The notes beneath the pieces are model-generated. The model searched no databases. It saw nothing but the letters and a program-made list of their open reading frames with translations, and was not told where the DNA came from. Below, piece by piece: positions 44,212-57,552 of a stretch of DNA of 64,000 nt. This DNA comes from Gossypium raimondii (lineage: Eukaryota > Streptophyta > Magnoliopsida > Malvales > Malvaceae): the NCBI RefSeq assembly GCF_025698545.1, contig NC_068571.1, positions 47,587,733 through 47,651,732 on the forward strand. Reading direction: 5' to 3'. The stretch's first letter is position 1, and each line of letters opens with the position of its first letter. The position numbers were made by a program, and so were the translations under genes.

Positions 44212-44611
44212 TTGGAGGCTTTTACAATTACATTATATTAAACGTGGTCGTATTGGGAGGTGATCGTGTTTGAGAAAGTCAGATTGTATTTTAATTTTTT
44301 TTACTATCTTTAAATTAGTTTTTTTATATTAAATTAAATAGTAAAATGATCCTATATTTTAAAATTTTATCTATTTTTACTATTAAAAATTAATATGACT
44401 CATAAAAAATCAAATAGTTACACTGGTGTATCATGAGTACTTTATGTTTAGGTACATAGATTAATTTTTAACAATAAAATAAATAATTTTTAACGAAATA
44501 ACTATTTTACTCTTTGATCTAACGATAATGACAAATTTATTGATTTCTTTAGTAGATAGGATAAAATGCAATCTAACTTCTAAAACAATAACCTCCATGT
44601 ACTTTTGCCAT
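44212..44611. mobile_element. Degenerate copy of the 5458-5824 MITE family
   Basis: Shares 'tttttactattaaaaa', 'aatagttacac', 'ttgctctttgatcta'-like and 'cctccatgtacttttgcc' in the same order as the CPI1 intron element; the left border is 'cttggaggctttta'. It lies 190 bases upstream of the AAA gene start. Confidence 0.6.
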
Positions 44612-44672
44612 TAGATTGGTCTTGGTTAGGATGGATGTTTAAGATCCATTATTTATCCTCGATAAATCTAAA

Positions 44673-45973
44673 TGATGATAATAAATTTAGCATTTAATAT
44701 TTACATTTTGTCAATTTGGTTCTCATTTATTAGCTAAATTTAGCACTCAACTTTTAAAATTAGTCAAATTTAATCATAAAATATTTTTAAAAAATTGAAT
44801 TATTTTTTAACAAAAATAATAACTAAATCATTAAACTTTTAAATTATAACAACTCGTATGGTAATCTACGAGTACTTGAGTGTGCTTTGATTGGGTGAAA
44901 AAGTGAAGAGATGGAAAGAGAAAATAGAATAGTAGAAAGAAAATAAATTTTGAATGTATTTGGTAGGAAAGAAAAGTAAAAAAAAATTGTATGTTAGTTC
45001 AAAGTTATGTATTTTTTAAAAGCTTTATTTTATTTTCTCTCATTTTTCAACTCTATCAAGTACATTTCCTTTCACTTTTTTCATATTTCATATCAAGCAC
45101 ATCTACTGAAAAAAATATATATATTATATTTTCCATTTCTCTACTTTTTCACCCCTTCCATTTTTCATCTTTCTCACTTTCTTTCCACCCAACTAGAGGT
45201 GCTCATGGGCCGGTTCGAGCTGGGCTCATAAAAAATTTCAGCCTGGGTTCTAGGCCCGAGCTCGGCCCGGCCCAAAAATATGGGCCTGAAATTTTGCCCA
45301 GGCCCTGCCCGAGAAAAAATCATAAGCCCGGGCCTGGCCCGGCCCTTTTTTTAATAAATACTAAAAATTTATTTTAAAAATTAAAAAATATATTTTTAAA
45401 AAGTATTTTAAAAATATTTTAAAATTAAAAAATAAAAAAAAAGTATTTTAAAAATATTTTAAAATTAAAAAAATTTAAAAAATAAATATATTTATTATAT
45501 CGGGCCGGGCCCGGGCCAAAAAAGTGATGCCCGAGGCCCGGCCCGTTTTCTAAACGGGCCTCATTTTTTTGCCCAAGCCCATATTTTGGGCCTATATTTT
45601 TACCCAAACCCTCCCATATTTGAGGCGGACCGTCGGGCCGGGTCGGGCCGTCCGGCCCATGAGCACCTCTACACCCAACCAATCAAAGTCTTCATTTTTT
45701 TTAACTTTTAATAAACTCTATACTTCTTTCAAATTTTTAAAATATTTTTGTAATTTTTTTTATTGACATTACAGATAAGACAAATAAGGTCGTATTAACA
45801 TGAAATAAGTAGATTTTCACGCTAATAATGGTAAAAATTTTAATTTTTAGTTAATATTTTATTAAAAAAGTGATGACTTTTTTAAATGTTAATAGTCAAA
45901 TTTAGTTAAAAATAAAATAATAACCAAAATGATAAAATATGTAAATGTTGAGGGCTAAATTTAACATCATCCC
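44673..45973. mobile_element. AT-rich inverted-repeat element interrupted by a hAT-like insertion
   Basis: The left arm from 'gatgataataaatttagc' and the reverse complement of the right arm from 'gatgatgttaaatttagccc' match, followed in both by 'tttacatttt.tcaatttggt'-like sequence. The hAT-like element at 45194-45671 lies between the arms. Confidence 0.5.
45194..45671. mobile_element. 478 bp GC-rich non-autonomous hAT-like element
   Basis: Terminal inverted repeat tagaggtgctcatgggccgg / ccggcccatgagcacctcta. It is flanked by a perfect 8 bp direct repeat CACCCAAC (45186-45193 and 45672-45679), the size typical of hAT elements. The ends are strikingly GC-rich ('gcccggcccaaaaatatggg') and the centre is an AT-rich palindrome. 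No transposase. Open frames here on both strands are accidents of the GC-rich palindrome. Confidence 0.9.
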
Positions 45974-46070
45974 ATTCAAATATTATTAATCGAAATCAAA
46001 TTAATTACATTATTCTTAATTATCCAATTTTATTAGTATAAAAATATTTTAAAAAGAGTAAAAAGTAAAA

Positions 46071-46170
46071 CAATCTAGCTCAACTGACATGAGTATTGTT
46101 TCTGATACAGAAAGATGTGGGTTTGAGTATGCTGAAGAATATTAACTTTCAATTTATGGGTTGGGCTCTT
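46071..46170 (+). mobile_element. SINE-like head fragment
   Basis: 'tctagctcaactgacatgag' followed by 'gtgggtttgagtatgctgaa' gives A-box and B-box like elements about 35 bases apart, as at 10050. It abuts a truncated MITE at 46172, suggesting insertion into that element. Confidence 0.55.
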
Positions 46171-46171
46171 A

Positions 46172-46431
46172 CTTTTTCAATTTAAAAATTATAATCCAAT
46201 TATTACCGTTGTTGACAATTTTTGTTAAAATTAATCAACTTAACATATTTAGTTTCCGCTAATTATATGCTATATGCTATCTTACATGAGCAGCCTGATC
46301 AACATGTTACTTTGACAAATTTTAATAGAAAACACTTACGATTTTAATGATTGAACCAAAATTTTTAAATAAATTAATTTTTTAACCTCTTAGATTAAAT
46401 CTCAAAATTTATCCTACTGCATATTTTAACC
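46172..46431. mobile_element. Left-truncated MITE of the 27570 family
   Basis: Matches 27640-27932 in order ('tactttttcaatt', 'attatcg..gttgatag'-like, 'tttccgctaattatat', 'gcatattttaacc'); the left terminal repeat is missing. Confidence 0.6.
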
Positions 46432-46708
46432 TTTTTTATGTTATAAAGCAAAAATCAAGACCTTTAACTATTATCGTAACTAGTAACCAAAACCAAGCCA
46501 AATTCAATGATAACTATTATTCAAACCATTTTTCAAATTTTCTCGACACTAATGAGCAAGGTTGAGCCAATGTCGGTTGAGCCGACTCACTCAACTCGTG
46601 TTATTTGATTTAAGCAATTTGGTTCTTTAACCTTTAGTTTGGTTTAGGTCGGTCCATAAAATGTACAATCATACCGACTTGATAAGCTTACTAGATATAT
46701 TATTTTCG

Positions 46709-47140
46709 CATAATATTAAATCTAATCATTAATATTTATATAATTTTATTAATTTGATTTTTAAACTAAATTTTATTATTAATCTTTTAAAAGAGTTAAA
46801 TCGTTTTTGAATGAAAACGTTGACTAAAACATTTAAATTTTTAATGATGTTAGTGTGGCAACTCGTATATGTCATCTTATGTGAACTTTTATGATGACTT
46901 AACATTGTTTGTTTCATATGTATTGTTAACAAAGAATTTAAAAATTATAAAAATTATTATAAAGTATATATAAATTGTTATGTGAGCTACCATATTAAAA
47001 ATTTAATGATTTAGCCAGTATTTTCGTTTAAAAATAATAATTTAACTTTTTTAAAAGCTTAATGGCCAACTTTAACTTAAAAAACAAGAATCAAAATAAT
47101 AAAATATGCATATATTGAGGGTTAAATTTAATATTATGCC
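46709..47140. mobile_element. AT-rich MITE with inverted repeats
   Basis: 'cataatattaaatctaatca' at the left and the reverse complement of 'gttaaatttaatattatg' at the right match and continue with shared 'ttttaaa.agttaaat'. Non-coding. Confidence 0.55.
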
Positions 47141-47490
47141 TATTATTTTAATAATCTAAACATGTTTTTATATACAATAAACATATAATATGTAAAAATA
47201 TTTAATATAAATTTCGAATTCAACCCAATATATTTTAAATTTAATTGATTTAATCCACTACACCGATCACTTTAAATCAATTTTGTTGTTGAATATATAA
47301 AAAAAAAATTTAGGTATAATTCACTTAATTATCCTTAGAGAAAAATTGAATTAGTTTTTCGTTGAAAGGTGTCTGTGTTTGGTTAATTTAATAATTGGGA
47401 GAGTGGAAACTTAAAAGAGTAGTGTCATATCTATGAGGTAGTTATTGTCCATGGCTCGACCAAATTTTGGATATAACCCTTTTTTTTCTT
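47141..47490. other. AT-rich spacer, no gene
   Basis: Stops in all frames; nothing recognised apart from long A and T runs. Confidence 0.5.
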
Positions 47491-47578
47491 TTAAAGGCCA
47501 ATCAATTTTTTTTTTCTTTCTGAATTATAAGAGGAGGGCAAAACCTAACAGTAACGCGACTCAAACCCAGACTGTACC
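47491..47578 (-). mobile_element. SINE-like element, tail half (split by LTR copy D)
   Basis: The order 'gggcaaaacctaacagtaac', 'gcgactcaaacccagactg' here, continued after LTR D by 'gatgaacatcctggccatca' (57489 on), matches the uninterrupted copy at 58742-58880. Read on -, 'ctgggtttgagtcgcg' resembles an RNA polymerase III B box. Confidence 0.55.
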
Positions 47579-48939
47579 TGTAACACCCCTGACTCATATT
47601 CGTCGTCGGAACAGGGTTACAGAGCATTACCGAAATATACAGATCAAATATAAACATTTCATAGTATTTAACATTCATGTCAGAAATTATTCATAAAGTC
47701 CCTTATATGAGCCATCAATACTCAAAACATGCATTAGAGTCAAGTCAGGACTAAACCAGATACTCAGAAAATTTTTCGCAAAATTTCAAAATTTTTCCAA
47801 AGTGCAGGGGACACACGCCTGTGTGGCCAAGCCGTGTGGCTCACATAGCCAAGAGACACGCCCATGTCTTAGGCCGTGTGGGCATTCGAAATAGGGCACA
47901 CGACCGTGTCCCCGCCCGTGTCCAAATTAGGAAGGTTACTGACTTGGGACACACGGCCAAGCCACACACCCGTGTGAAAAATCCTGAGCATTTTGTTTTG
48001 AAAATTTAAAGATGTAGGGGACACACGGCTAAGACACACGCCCGTGTCTCTGCCTATATGGACGAACTAAGGCCATTTCCAAGCCATATTTCTCACTCAA
48101 TCTTGCATTGCACTTACATTAACACTTTAACATATTCACAAGCCAATCCAAGACATCCAAAACCAACCAAAAATCAAATCTTATACATGATATATCACTT
48201 CATAAATCCATATATTCAAACTTACCTATTTGATCAAAAATGCATATAAATAGTACTTATAAGATTACTATCAAATCAATCATATCAATCTCACACCAAA
48301 CATGATAAAGCCTTATATATTTACACATCAAAACATATTCATCACAAGTCATTCCAATGGTTAAATTCAAACAACACATATATATGCCATCATTTGACCA
48401 AACTTAGCCTATACATGCCATTATACCCGGAAGAAATTTTGCTATTTATACCGAAGTGAGTTGAAGGATAGCGTGATGTTGCTCTGATTAGCTTCCAACC
48501 TTTACAAACTTCTGAATACTATAAAATAGAGAAAATAAACAAAGTAAGCTTTAAAGTTTAGTAAGTTCGTATAACAGGAAATTAGCTTACTATTCATTTA
48601 CATTTAAGTTAAGCATACAAAATACATCTAAAGCAATTTGGCCAATAACCTATACAAACATCTTCATCAAACATGTTAGTCATGTAATTCACATGAATAT
48701 TAAGAAACATGTATGAACTCATCAATATTCAATTTCCACATACATATATTTTTCATTTCAAGTATCCATGAACATGTACATATCATATCTTTGTATTTCA
48801 AGTATTTCTCATAGTAATTCATCTTGAATTCATATCATCTCATATTGGAACTTTACCCATTGAATCATTTAAAATATCGTTGGATACAAGGGTAGTTCAC
48901 ATAAAGTGTACGAATCTAAATTCTGCCAATTCATATTCG

Positions 48940-49338
48940 GGGATGCTCATTTGAGCACATAATCGGGAAACCCTCTCTCGAGCCATATAATAGGAAGCTC
49001 ATGTGAGCCATTAACGAGAAGTTTATCCGGGCTGTATAACAGAAAGCTCATAAGAGCCATGATAAGGAAGCTCATGCAAGCCAATAACGGGAAGCTCCAG
49101 ATAGCCATAGATCGGGAAATTCAAGCGAGCCATATCGGGAAGCTCTAGAAAGCCATTAATCAGAAAGCTCACAAAGAGCCTTTAATCAGGAAGCTCATGG
49201 AAAGCCATATAACGGGACGCTCATAAGAGCTGTAGTGTGCCCACAATACATACAGGATCACAACCGACCGGGATGCTCCGAAGAGCTATTAACGAGAAGC
49301 TCACAAAAACCATATAACGGGAAGCTTAAGAGGGCTAA
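48940..49338 (-). repeat. Minisatellite inside LTR copy D
   Basis: About 12 imperfect units of 25-35 bp with 'cgggaagctcataagagcca'. The array continues after copy C at 53040-53060 ('atcgggacgctttttcgagc'), showing that copy C inserted into the array. Confidence 0.85.
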
Positions 49339-50514
49339 TATCGTGTAACAGCCCAATTTTGACCCTAATCGGACAAAGTGGTTTCGAGACCACGAATCCG
49401 AGTCTAAAAATATTTTAATATTATTTTCTGTGTTAAATATGTGTGAAATTATATATGTGAAAGTTTCGTGAAATAATTTTACTGTTGTATGCTTAATTTG
49501 AGAAAATGACTAAATTGCGTAAAGTGAAAATTTGAGGGTTAAATATAAAAGTGCTTAATTGTTTTTGTCTTTATAAATTGGAGGTTCTATGTGGCAATTA
49601 AGCCATTTTCCAAGTTAGTGGACGGCATTAGGTGATGTATATGGTTTTCTTATATTATTAAAATAATATATATGTTATAATAAGGTATAATATATTATTA
49701 TGTGATAAAAGAAAAAGAAAAGAAAGGAAGCCACTATCATATCATCTTCTCCCTTGTCGAAACTGGAGAGAGAAAAAAGAGAAAAGCTTGGCTAAGGTTC
49801 GCCATTGGGAGTTAGATTAAGGTTAGTCTTTTGTTCGGTTTTGATAATTTTACGTTTTGATATCGTTGCTTTGTGTTCTTTAAAACCCATGTTTCAATTT
49901 TGTGAATTGATGATGATTTTGTGCTTTGCCATTGATGAGTGCTTGAGCTTTTGATAGTTGTTGATGAAAATGAAAGATATGTTAAAGATTAATATGTTTT
50001 GTGTTGAAGTTTTGGTGATTTTGAGTAATTATGGCTAAATTACAAAAATAAATTTTTGAAGGACTCAAAGGTGAAATAAATGAAATGTATGGACTTATAT
50101 GGGTACTAGGAAGATTCGGCCCTTAAGGAGTGTGGCCAAATTTTGTATATTTTGTGTTTTGTGGAATAAGGACTAAATTGTGAAAGTGCGAAATATTAGG
50201 GGTAAAAATGTAATTTGCCCATTTATGCTTTATTAGACTAAATTGAATGAAAATATGTTAAAATGAGATTTATTTGAATATGTTAAGATCAAGAAAACAA
50301 GAAATGGGATTTAGATTGGGGAAAATCGAAAGTAGTTGAGTAGCCGATCAATTAGTCGACGACATCCGAAGTAAGTTTATAAGCAATTAGATATTAAAAT
50401 TTCTGAATAAATGTTAGTTATATATGCTGAAATGGAAATATGATAAATATATATATAGCTGAATGTATTTTAGTTCGGAAAGTAGAAATAGACATGAATG
50501 TGATTTATCAATAT

Positions 50515-50690
50515 TTAGCACTAAGTGTGCGAGTATGGAATAGCTACGGCTATATGAATGGCACTAAGTGTGTAAAATTAAAATGATGATGTTGAATAAT
50601 AGGCACTAAGTGTGCGGAATTATAATAATGATGTTGAATAACGGGCACTAAGTGTGCGATACCGAGTGTAATTTGGTTAGCACTAATTGT
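50515..50690 (+). repeat. Short tandem array 1 in LTR copy C
   Basis: Four to five spaced copies of 'ggcactaagtgtgcg', itself an imperfect palindrome (CACTAAGTG). Confidence 0.8.
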
Positions 50691-51839
50691 GCAACTTCAT
50701 TACGGCATTGGCACCGATATGTGATCCCATGTAAGACCATATCTGGGATATGGCATTGGCGTCCTACCAGGTGTACGAGATATCCCGAACATCCCTAATA
50801 TTACAAGTAAGGTGTGTCTATGATCACTTGATTGTTATGTGCCAAGATATAATATGCTTTGGTGTAAATGTATATAAATGAAAGTGAACACAAATAATTA
50901 TTGAATGAGTGAAACTGACCTTAAAACAGTTGTGGGCAGCAGCACTAGTATAACTTTGAAAAATCACCAAAAATAGTAGAAATTGAATTAAAGTCTGGGT
51001 GAGATATGAAATTAAAGATTAATGAGTCTATTTTTCTATAAAAGAAACAGAGTAAGCAAAAGAAGTGTGAATTATGAGATATTTGAATTTTAGTGAAACA
51101 CGGTCAGAATGAGTTTCAGAATCCCCTGTTCCAACTTTGAAAAATCAGTAAACATTGTAAAAAAATTATTATGGAGTATAATTTATATGTTTTAAATCCT
51201 TAATATGTCTATTTCAAGTGAAATAAACGAGAACATCATATGAATTTTGTATGAGGAGAAAATTGATTCGTTGTGAAGAAGTGTCAGAACTGTTGGACAG
51301 CAAAACATGGGTAAATTGAATGAATAGACTGTACTAATTGGCTAAACCAAAAATTCTGGAAATTTTATGGTAAGAAGTTATATGAGTCTAGTTTCAGGGA
51401 AAATTTACGGAACTTAATTTGGAGCCCTGTAGCTCCAGATAAAAATAAATTAGCGTCTATGACGCAGAAAGACAGCTTGCTGGAAATTAAGCAAACCTTA
51501 AAATTTATGTGTGATTAAATTTATATTACAGTGAAATCATATGAGAAAATTTATAGATCTTAATTTGGAGCTCTGTAGCTCGGATGAATATGATTTAGTG
51601 ACTCGACTCAAATAGAGAGCTTTAAATTTTAATATAAGTGAATAGTGAAATTATGTATAATACTATTTAAGCATGTTTTATCGTAAAGGATGTGGAATGG
51701 AGAGGAGGAGGAGGACAATAAAATGTATGAAATTAATTATTTGAAGTTATATAAGCTAGTGCGAATGTAATATTGTGATTTGATTATATTTGAGAATGAT
51801 TTAAATTAGATGTGAATTATGTGAAAGACTGATTTTGTA

Positions 51840-51995
51840 AGTTCGGGCTTTATGCCTAGTGTGCTTTGTGCGGTGAATTATATCGGCTTTATGCCTAGCG
51901 TGCTTTGTGCGGTGAATTATATCGACTTTATGTCTAGCGTGCTTTGTGCGGTGAAATGTATCGGGCTTGGTGCCTAGCGTGCTTTATGCGGTGTT
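51840..51995 (+). repeat. Short tandem array 2 in LTR copy C
   Basis: Four units of about 39 bp: 'gctttatgcctagcgtgctt' followed by 'tgtgcggtgaattatatcg'. The reverse complement resembles the array in copy E (61163-61400). Confidence 0.9.
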
Positions 51996-53218
51996 ATATA
52001 CAAGGCTCTATGCTCTATAAATCTTATGTGAGCAATAGTAAAAGCAAATAAATGTGTTAAGAAAGCTAAATTATTCGGTACATGATTTGGCAGGGAGTAA
52101 GACCATGAGTGGTTTATGAATTAAAACATGTTGGTAAGCCCGATACATGAATAAATGTTGTGCTTATCCCTACTTATAATGCTTATGTTATATGTATATT
52201 TGGTGAACATATTTGGTATACATGCTTAGGCTTTGGCCAAGTAGTTACATAGACCATGCCACGTTAAATTTATAAGTTATGCATTGATATGGTTTGTTAT
52301 GTGATTAGCCCCAAAAAGAGTTATGTTTAAATACACTAGCTCGCGACTATGGTTGAATGATTTGTTTATATCTTGTGTGATGTTCATAGAAAATAAGTGT
52401 GGAAAGTTAATGAAAAGTAAGTTCATATGGCTGAACTTTTATGATTAATCGTTAATGTGGGAATGGTATAATGTATCAATTAGTATAATGTTGTTGAATT
52501 ATAATTATGGTAAAAATAAGAATAAAATGAGATTGTTTGTTCAAATTAATGGACACGCAGGATTGAGTACATATGTACGGCAATCAGTGATGAATTGACG
52601 GATAAGTCCATGGTGGATCCATGGCAAAATGTGAAAAGTAAGTATGGTGTTTCAATAAAGAACACCATACTAAGTTATAGCATTGTGAAAAAAAAAATTC
52701 AAGCAAATTGTGACACCGGGCAGACGATGTACTCAAGTCCGTAATACGATCCTTAATTTAAAAAGTATCTGAAAGTGCAATTGAAGTTAAATGTTGGATT
52801 ATAAGTTGACATCTGATATTGAGCTCGATTGAGTAAATCCATTATTTGATAGTGTGGTTAGCAGAAAATGTTGCATTATATATATATAATGTGAAGAGTT
52901 ATAAAAGCATGTTAATAATTTTGAAAGTTTTAAATTTGAATGAAATTTTGTAACTCGGTTTAATAGGTTTACATGTGTAAGTGTTCTGGTAATGCCTCAT
53001 ACCCTGTTCTGGCGTTGGATACGGGTAAGGGGTGTTACATATCGGGACGCTTTTTCGAGCTATGGTGTGTCCACAACATATGCAAGACCACTACCAATTC
53101 GAGAACCCTGTATCCAATCGAATTTCATATATTTAAACGAGATTTTATCATTATCGATCATTGTCAGATATGTGAATACTTTCATATACATGACAATAAT
53201 ACAAACACATACATACAA

Positions 53219-56200
53219 TGTAACACCCCTTACCCGTATCCAACACCGGAATAGGGTACGAGGTATCACCAAAACACATACACTTGTAAGTGTATTTAAC
53301 CGAGTTATAAAATTTCATCTAAATTAAAACTTTCAAAATAATTAACATGCTTCTATAACTTTTCACAATATATCATCGAAATCTTATAATCATAATAATT
53401 AGGGCCTATGAGACCCGATACATACTCATGCAATTCAATGCTTCATTTCCATTTCATTCAATTCGCAATTTCTCATGCTCACAATTTAAATCATATCACT
53501 AGCAATTTCCATTTAATTCACGTACAATTCAATGACATAATGTTCAACACTAATACGTATTTACCATTTAACTCAATGTTTATTGATTATATCATTCAAT
53601 AACACATTTATGAAATTCTCAATTTTGCAATGAAAATATCACTTTAGCTTGAATAACAACATCGTCCTGATATAAATACACTACCACTTATCCATTTACT
53701 TTAATTCTTTTGGACCCATTTGTCACTTACCATCCTTAATCAAATTAGGGAACGGTTACGGAAAATTGAGTACTTCACTTTCACTTTGCCATAGTATAAC
53801 TATGGTCTTACATATGATCACTTATCACTTGTCCCTGATCAGATAAGTGTAGCCACTTATCACTTTGTTTCTTGATCAGATAAGTGTAGCCACTTATCAC
53901 TTTGTCTCTTGATCAGATAAGTGTAGCTAAAGCTATCACTTATCACTTTTCACTTGTCACTTGATCAGATAAGTGTAGCCGAAACTATCACTTATCACTT
54001 TGTCTCTTGATCAGATAAGTATAGCCGAAGCTATCACTTATCACTTTCCACTTATCACTTGATCAGATAAGTGTAGCCGAAACTATCACTTATCACTTTG
54101 TCTCTTGATCAGATAAGTATAGCTGAAGCTATCACTTATCACTTTCCACTTATCACTTGATCAGATAAGTGTAGCCGAAGCTATCACTTATCACTTTGTC
54201 ACTTGATCAGAAGTACTCAAATCCGGCGTTCCGCTCAATTTGATCATTTATTCAGTTTTCGCATTTTTATTTTATTCTCATTTCATCAATAAATATATCT
54301 CATCATACATTACATAACTCATGAAATTAACATTTAATCATTAAATTTCGGCCATATGAACTTACTATTTCATTATCTTACCACCCTTGTTTCCTATGCA
54401 CATCACACAAGATATAAACATATCATTCAACCATAGTCACAAGCTAGTATATTTAAACATAACTCTTTTTGGAACTAACCACATGATAAACCATTCATGA
54501 AATTATTTCATGCCAAATCATATACCGAATATACGATACACACATACTATGAAACTTTATTTTCACACATGAGCTTAAACCATAACCAATAATGCACAAA
54601 TATAAGCATTATTTCCATTTCATCGTTTATCAATTATAATCAAGCATATGACCAATTGTACACAAATCATTCATATACTTCCCAAGTTTCCTCCTCCTCC
54701 TCTCCATTCCACATCCTTAATGTGTATAACACACTTAAACAACATTAGCTATAATTTCACTATTCACTCACATGTATATTCAAAACTGTTTATCCGAGTC
54801 AGAGTCACTAAATTATTTTTATCCGGAGCTACAGAGCTCCAAATTAAGATCCGTTAATTTTCCCCGAAACTAGACTCACATACCTTCTTACCATAAAATT
54901 TTCAGAATTTTTGATTCAGCCAAATAGTACAGTTTATTCTTTAAAGTTTCCCCTATTTTGCTGTCTGACAGTTCCGACCACTCTTCACTAAAAATTAATT
55001 ATCTAATTGTACAGAATTTGGATGATATTTCTATTTGTTTCTTATAAAAATAAACTCATTAAGGATTCTAACCATATAAATTATAACTCATAATCATTTT
55101 TCTACAATTTTTAATGATTTTCCAAAGTCAGAACAGGGGAACCCGAATTCATTCTGACCTTGTCTCACAAAATCTATTATATCTTATGATTTACAATTCC
55201 ATTGCTCACACCGTTTCTTTTATAAGAAACTAGACTCAATAAGCTTTAATTTCATATTTTATTCATCCTCTAATTCAATCTCTACAATTTTTTGTGATTT
55301 TTCAAAGTTATACTACTGCTACTGTCCAAAACTGCTTTAATGCAAAATGTTGATTTCCATTTTGCCCCAAATTTCACAGTTTATACAATTCGGTCCTTTC
55401 TCAATTAACCCCTCAATTAATCTAATTTTCTCAATTAATACTTTACTAGACATTATAAGTTGTTACACAACTATTGAAATTCAGAATTTCCACATATAAC
55501 TCTATCTTCAAACTCTTTTACTATTAGGTCCCAAACATTCACTTTCTATTCAATTCTTTCAATAAAATCAGCATATGACAATTTAAAGCTCTAATTTCAT
55601 GCTAAATCATCATATACTTCCAGCACATATTCATATCAACTTTCAACTTCTTTCATAAAATCAAAACTAATGAATTTAACAAGTGGGCCTAGTTGTAAAA
55701 GTCATAAAATACAAAAATTTCAAGAAATAATCAAGAATTGAACTTACTTGTAATAAAAATATGAAGAACCAGCTTGAAGAAGCCCTTCCATGGTGTTTTA
55801 GCTGATGAGAATTCAGAAAAATGAAGAGAAATCTAGATAATTCCACTTGGGTTCTAACTTTATTAAGCAAATTTTGCAATATTCCAATTTTGCCCTTAAT
55901 TCTCCTTACTTTCTTGCTGATTTCATGCCTTTGCCGTCCAGCCCAAATAGACCTTGGGTCTATTTTCCTTTTAAGCCCTCTTCCTTTTATCATTTAAGCT
56001 ATTTAATCATTTCCCAGAATTTTGCATTTGTTACAATTTAGTCCTTTTTGTTCAATTAATTATCAGAACTTTAAAATTTCTTAACGAAACTTTAATACTA
56101 ACTTTTTAACACTCCATAAATATTTATAAAAATGTTTACGGCTCGGTTTAAAATCCCCGAGGTATTGATACCTCATTTCGATTCTAATTATTTTAATATT

Positions 56201-56419
56201 TATTTCTAGTGCACTATTCACTATTTCAAAAATTTTCCTAACTTCACATTTAACTTATACTTACTAAATTAATAATATTTTCTACCCATTTTTTGAATTT
56301 AGTGATCTCGAATCACCGTTCCAACACCTCTAAAAATTCAGACCATTATATTTTTTTTCTCGTCGGATTTGTGGTCCCGAAACCACTGTTCCGACTAGGC
56401 CTAAAATCGGGCTATTACA
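53219..56419 (-). mobile_element. Solo LTR, family copy B (3.2 kb), nested in copy D
   Basis: Begins TGTAACACCCCTTACCC and ends CGGGCTATTACA. Perfect 5 bp target duplication TACAA (53214-53218 and 56420-56424). It is the closest relative of copy A in inverse orientation: both carry the GATAAGTG minisatellite and the 'tcgaatcaccgttcc' / 'gtgattcgaga' end segment. No gag or pol. Confidence 0.85.
53812..54215 (-). repeat. Minisatellite inside LTR copy B
   Basis: About nine units built from 'cttgatcagataagtgtagc' and 'cacttatcactttgtctctt', with longer units that add 'gaaactatcacttatcac'. It is the inverse of the array in copy A. Confidence 0.9.
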
Positions 56420-57479
56420 TACAATTTAATTAACACATGTAAATTCTCAATTTAGTTATACGAACTTACCTCGACAATGTTCGTGAACTTGTATGCTACT
56501 AATCCATTACTTTTTCTTTACCTCGATCTAGTTTCGTTTTTGGTCTTTCTGGATCTATACGAGTAAATATAGCTCAATCTATTACAATTCATATTCAATT
56601 CAATTCAAATCCTAGGCAAAATTACCATTTTGCCCCTATACTTTTAATTAATGATGATTTCATCCCTAGGCTCGAAAAATGAAATTCATGCAATTTAATC
56701 CTTATTCCAAGCCTAGCTAATTTTTACATGTAACATTTGCAGCCCATGTAATTCATAAAATTTAAAATTTTCCATGAATTTTACATCTTTACAATTTAGT
56801 CCCTTAATCACAATTTCATCAAAATTCACTTTACAAAAGTTGTTTAACTATAAACAACCTTTCATTTTCTACCATAAAATTCATAATTCATGCATATTCA
56901 TCCATGACAAAATCCTAGTACTTTGATAACTTTACAAATTAATCCTCGAGATAGCTAGATTAAGCTATTACAATCTCGGAAACATAACAATTACTAAAAA
57001 CGGGACAAAATTACTTACCCAATTAAGCCAAGTAAGCTTGCTTGAGTTTTTTTCTCTTAGTTAAGTTTCCATAAAAAAATTTGGGAAAGATGATATTTTC
57101 ATTATTTAATTACTTATCATATTTTATTATTTTTACTTTCCAATTTAGTCATTTTCTTTTCTTAAATTTCCATGGATAAATCATCATACTTATCTACTAA
57201 CTCTTATTAATGGTCTATTTGCCATAAAAGAACCTCTAATTTTGAATTCCATGGTTATTTGATACTTATAACTACTAGAAATGAACTTTTTCATTTTATG
57301 CAATTTGGTCCTTTTCTCAATTAAACATGAAATCGGTAAAATTTTTCTTAACGAAATTTCTATACGATATTCCTGCCATAATGCAGATCATGAAATAATA
57401 TTAAAACAAATTTTCTTATGGACTCAGATTTGTGGTCCCGAAATCACTGTTCTGATTTCACTGAAAACGGGTTGTTACA

Positions 57480-57552
57480 ACACCTAGGGCGATGAACATC
57501 CTGGCCATCAGGCCAACACACGGGGTTCATTATGTTATTAATTAATTTACAT
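57480..57552 (-). mobile_element. SINE-like element, head half (other side of LTR copy D)
   Basis: 'cacctagggcgatgaacatc' and 'ctggccatcaggccaacaca' continue the element broken at 47578; compare 58825-58875. Confidence 0.5.

Larger units (their letters stand above)
49344..53039 (+). mobile_element. Solo LTR, family copy C (3.7 kb), nested in copy D
   Basis: Begins TGTAACAGCCC and ends GGGGTGTTACA, opposite in orientation to D. Perfect 5 bp target duplication TATCG (49339-49343 and 53040-53044). It shares with copy A the segment around 'aaaaatcaccaaaaatagt' and 'gatatttgaattttagtgaa'. It is longer than the other copies because of extra tandem arrays. No gag or pol. Confidence 0.85.
47579..57479 (-). 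mobile_element. Solo LTR, family copy D (about 3.0 kb net), host of two nested LTRs
   Basis: Begins TGTAACACCCC and ends GGGTTGTTACA. It is split by copy C (49344-53039) and copy B (53219-56419); removing both leaves about 2994 bp, in line with copies A, B and E. The outer flanks GTACC and ACACC agree at only three of five bases, so its target duplication has decayed or is uncertain. It interrupts a SINE-like element. It is the oldest member of the nest. Confidence 0.75.

Noticed and set aside
45007..45766. Several proline/glycine-rich open frames on both strands
   Set aside because: They are by-products of the GC-rich palindromic hAT-like element.
47579..57479. A complete 10 kb LTR retrotransposon
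   Set aside because: The two apparent end repeats are separate nested copies with their own target duplications, in mixed orientation, and there is no gag, protease, reverse transcriptase or integrase.
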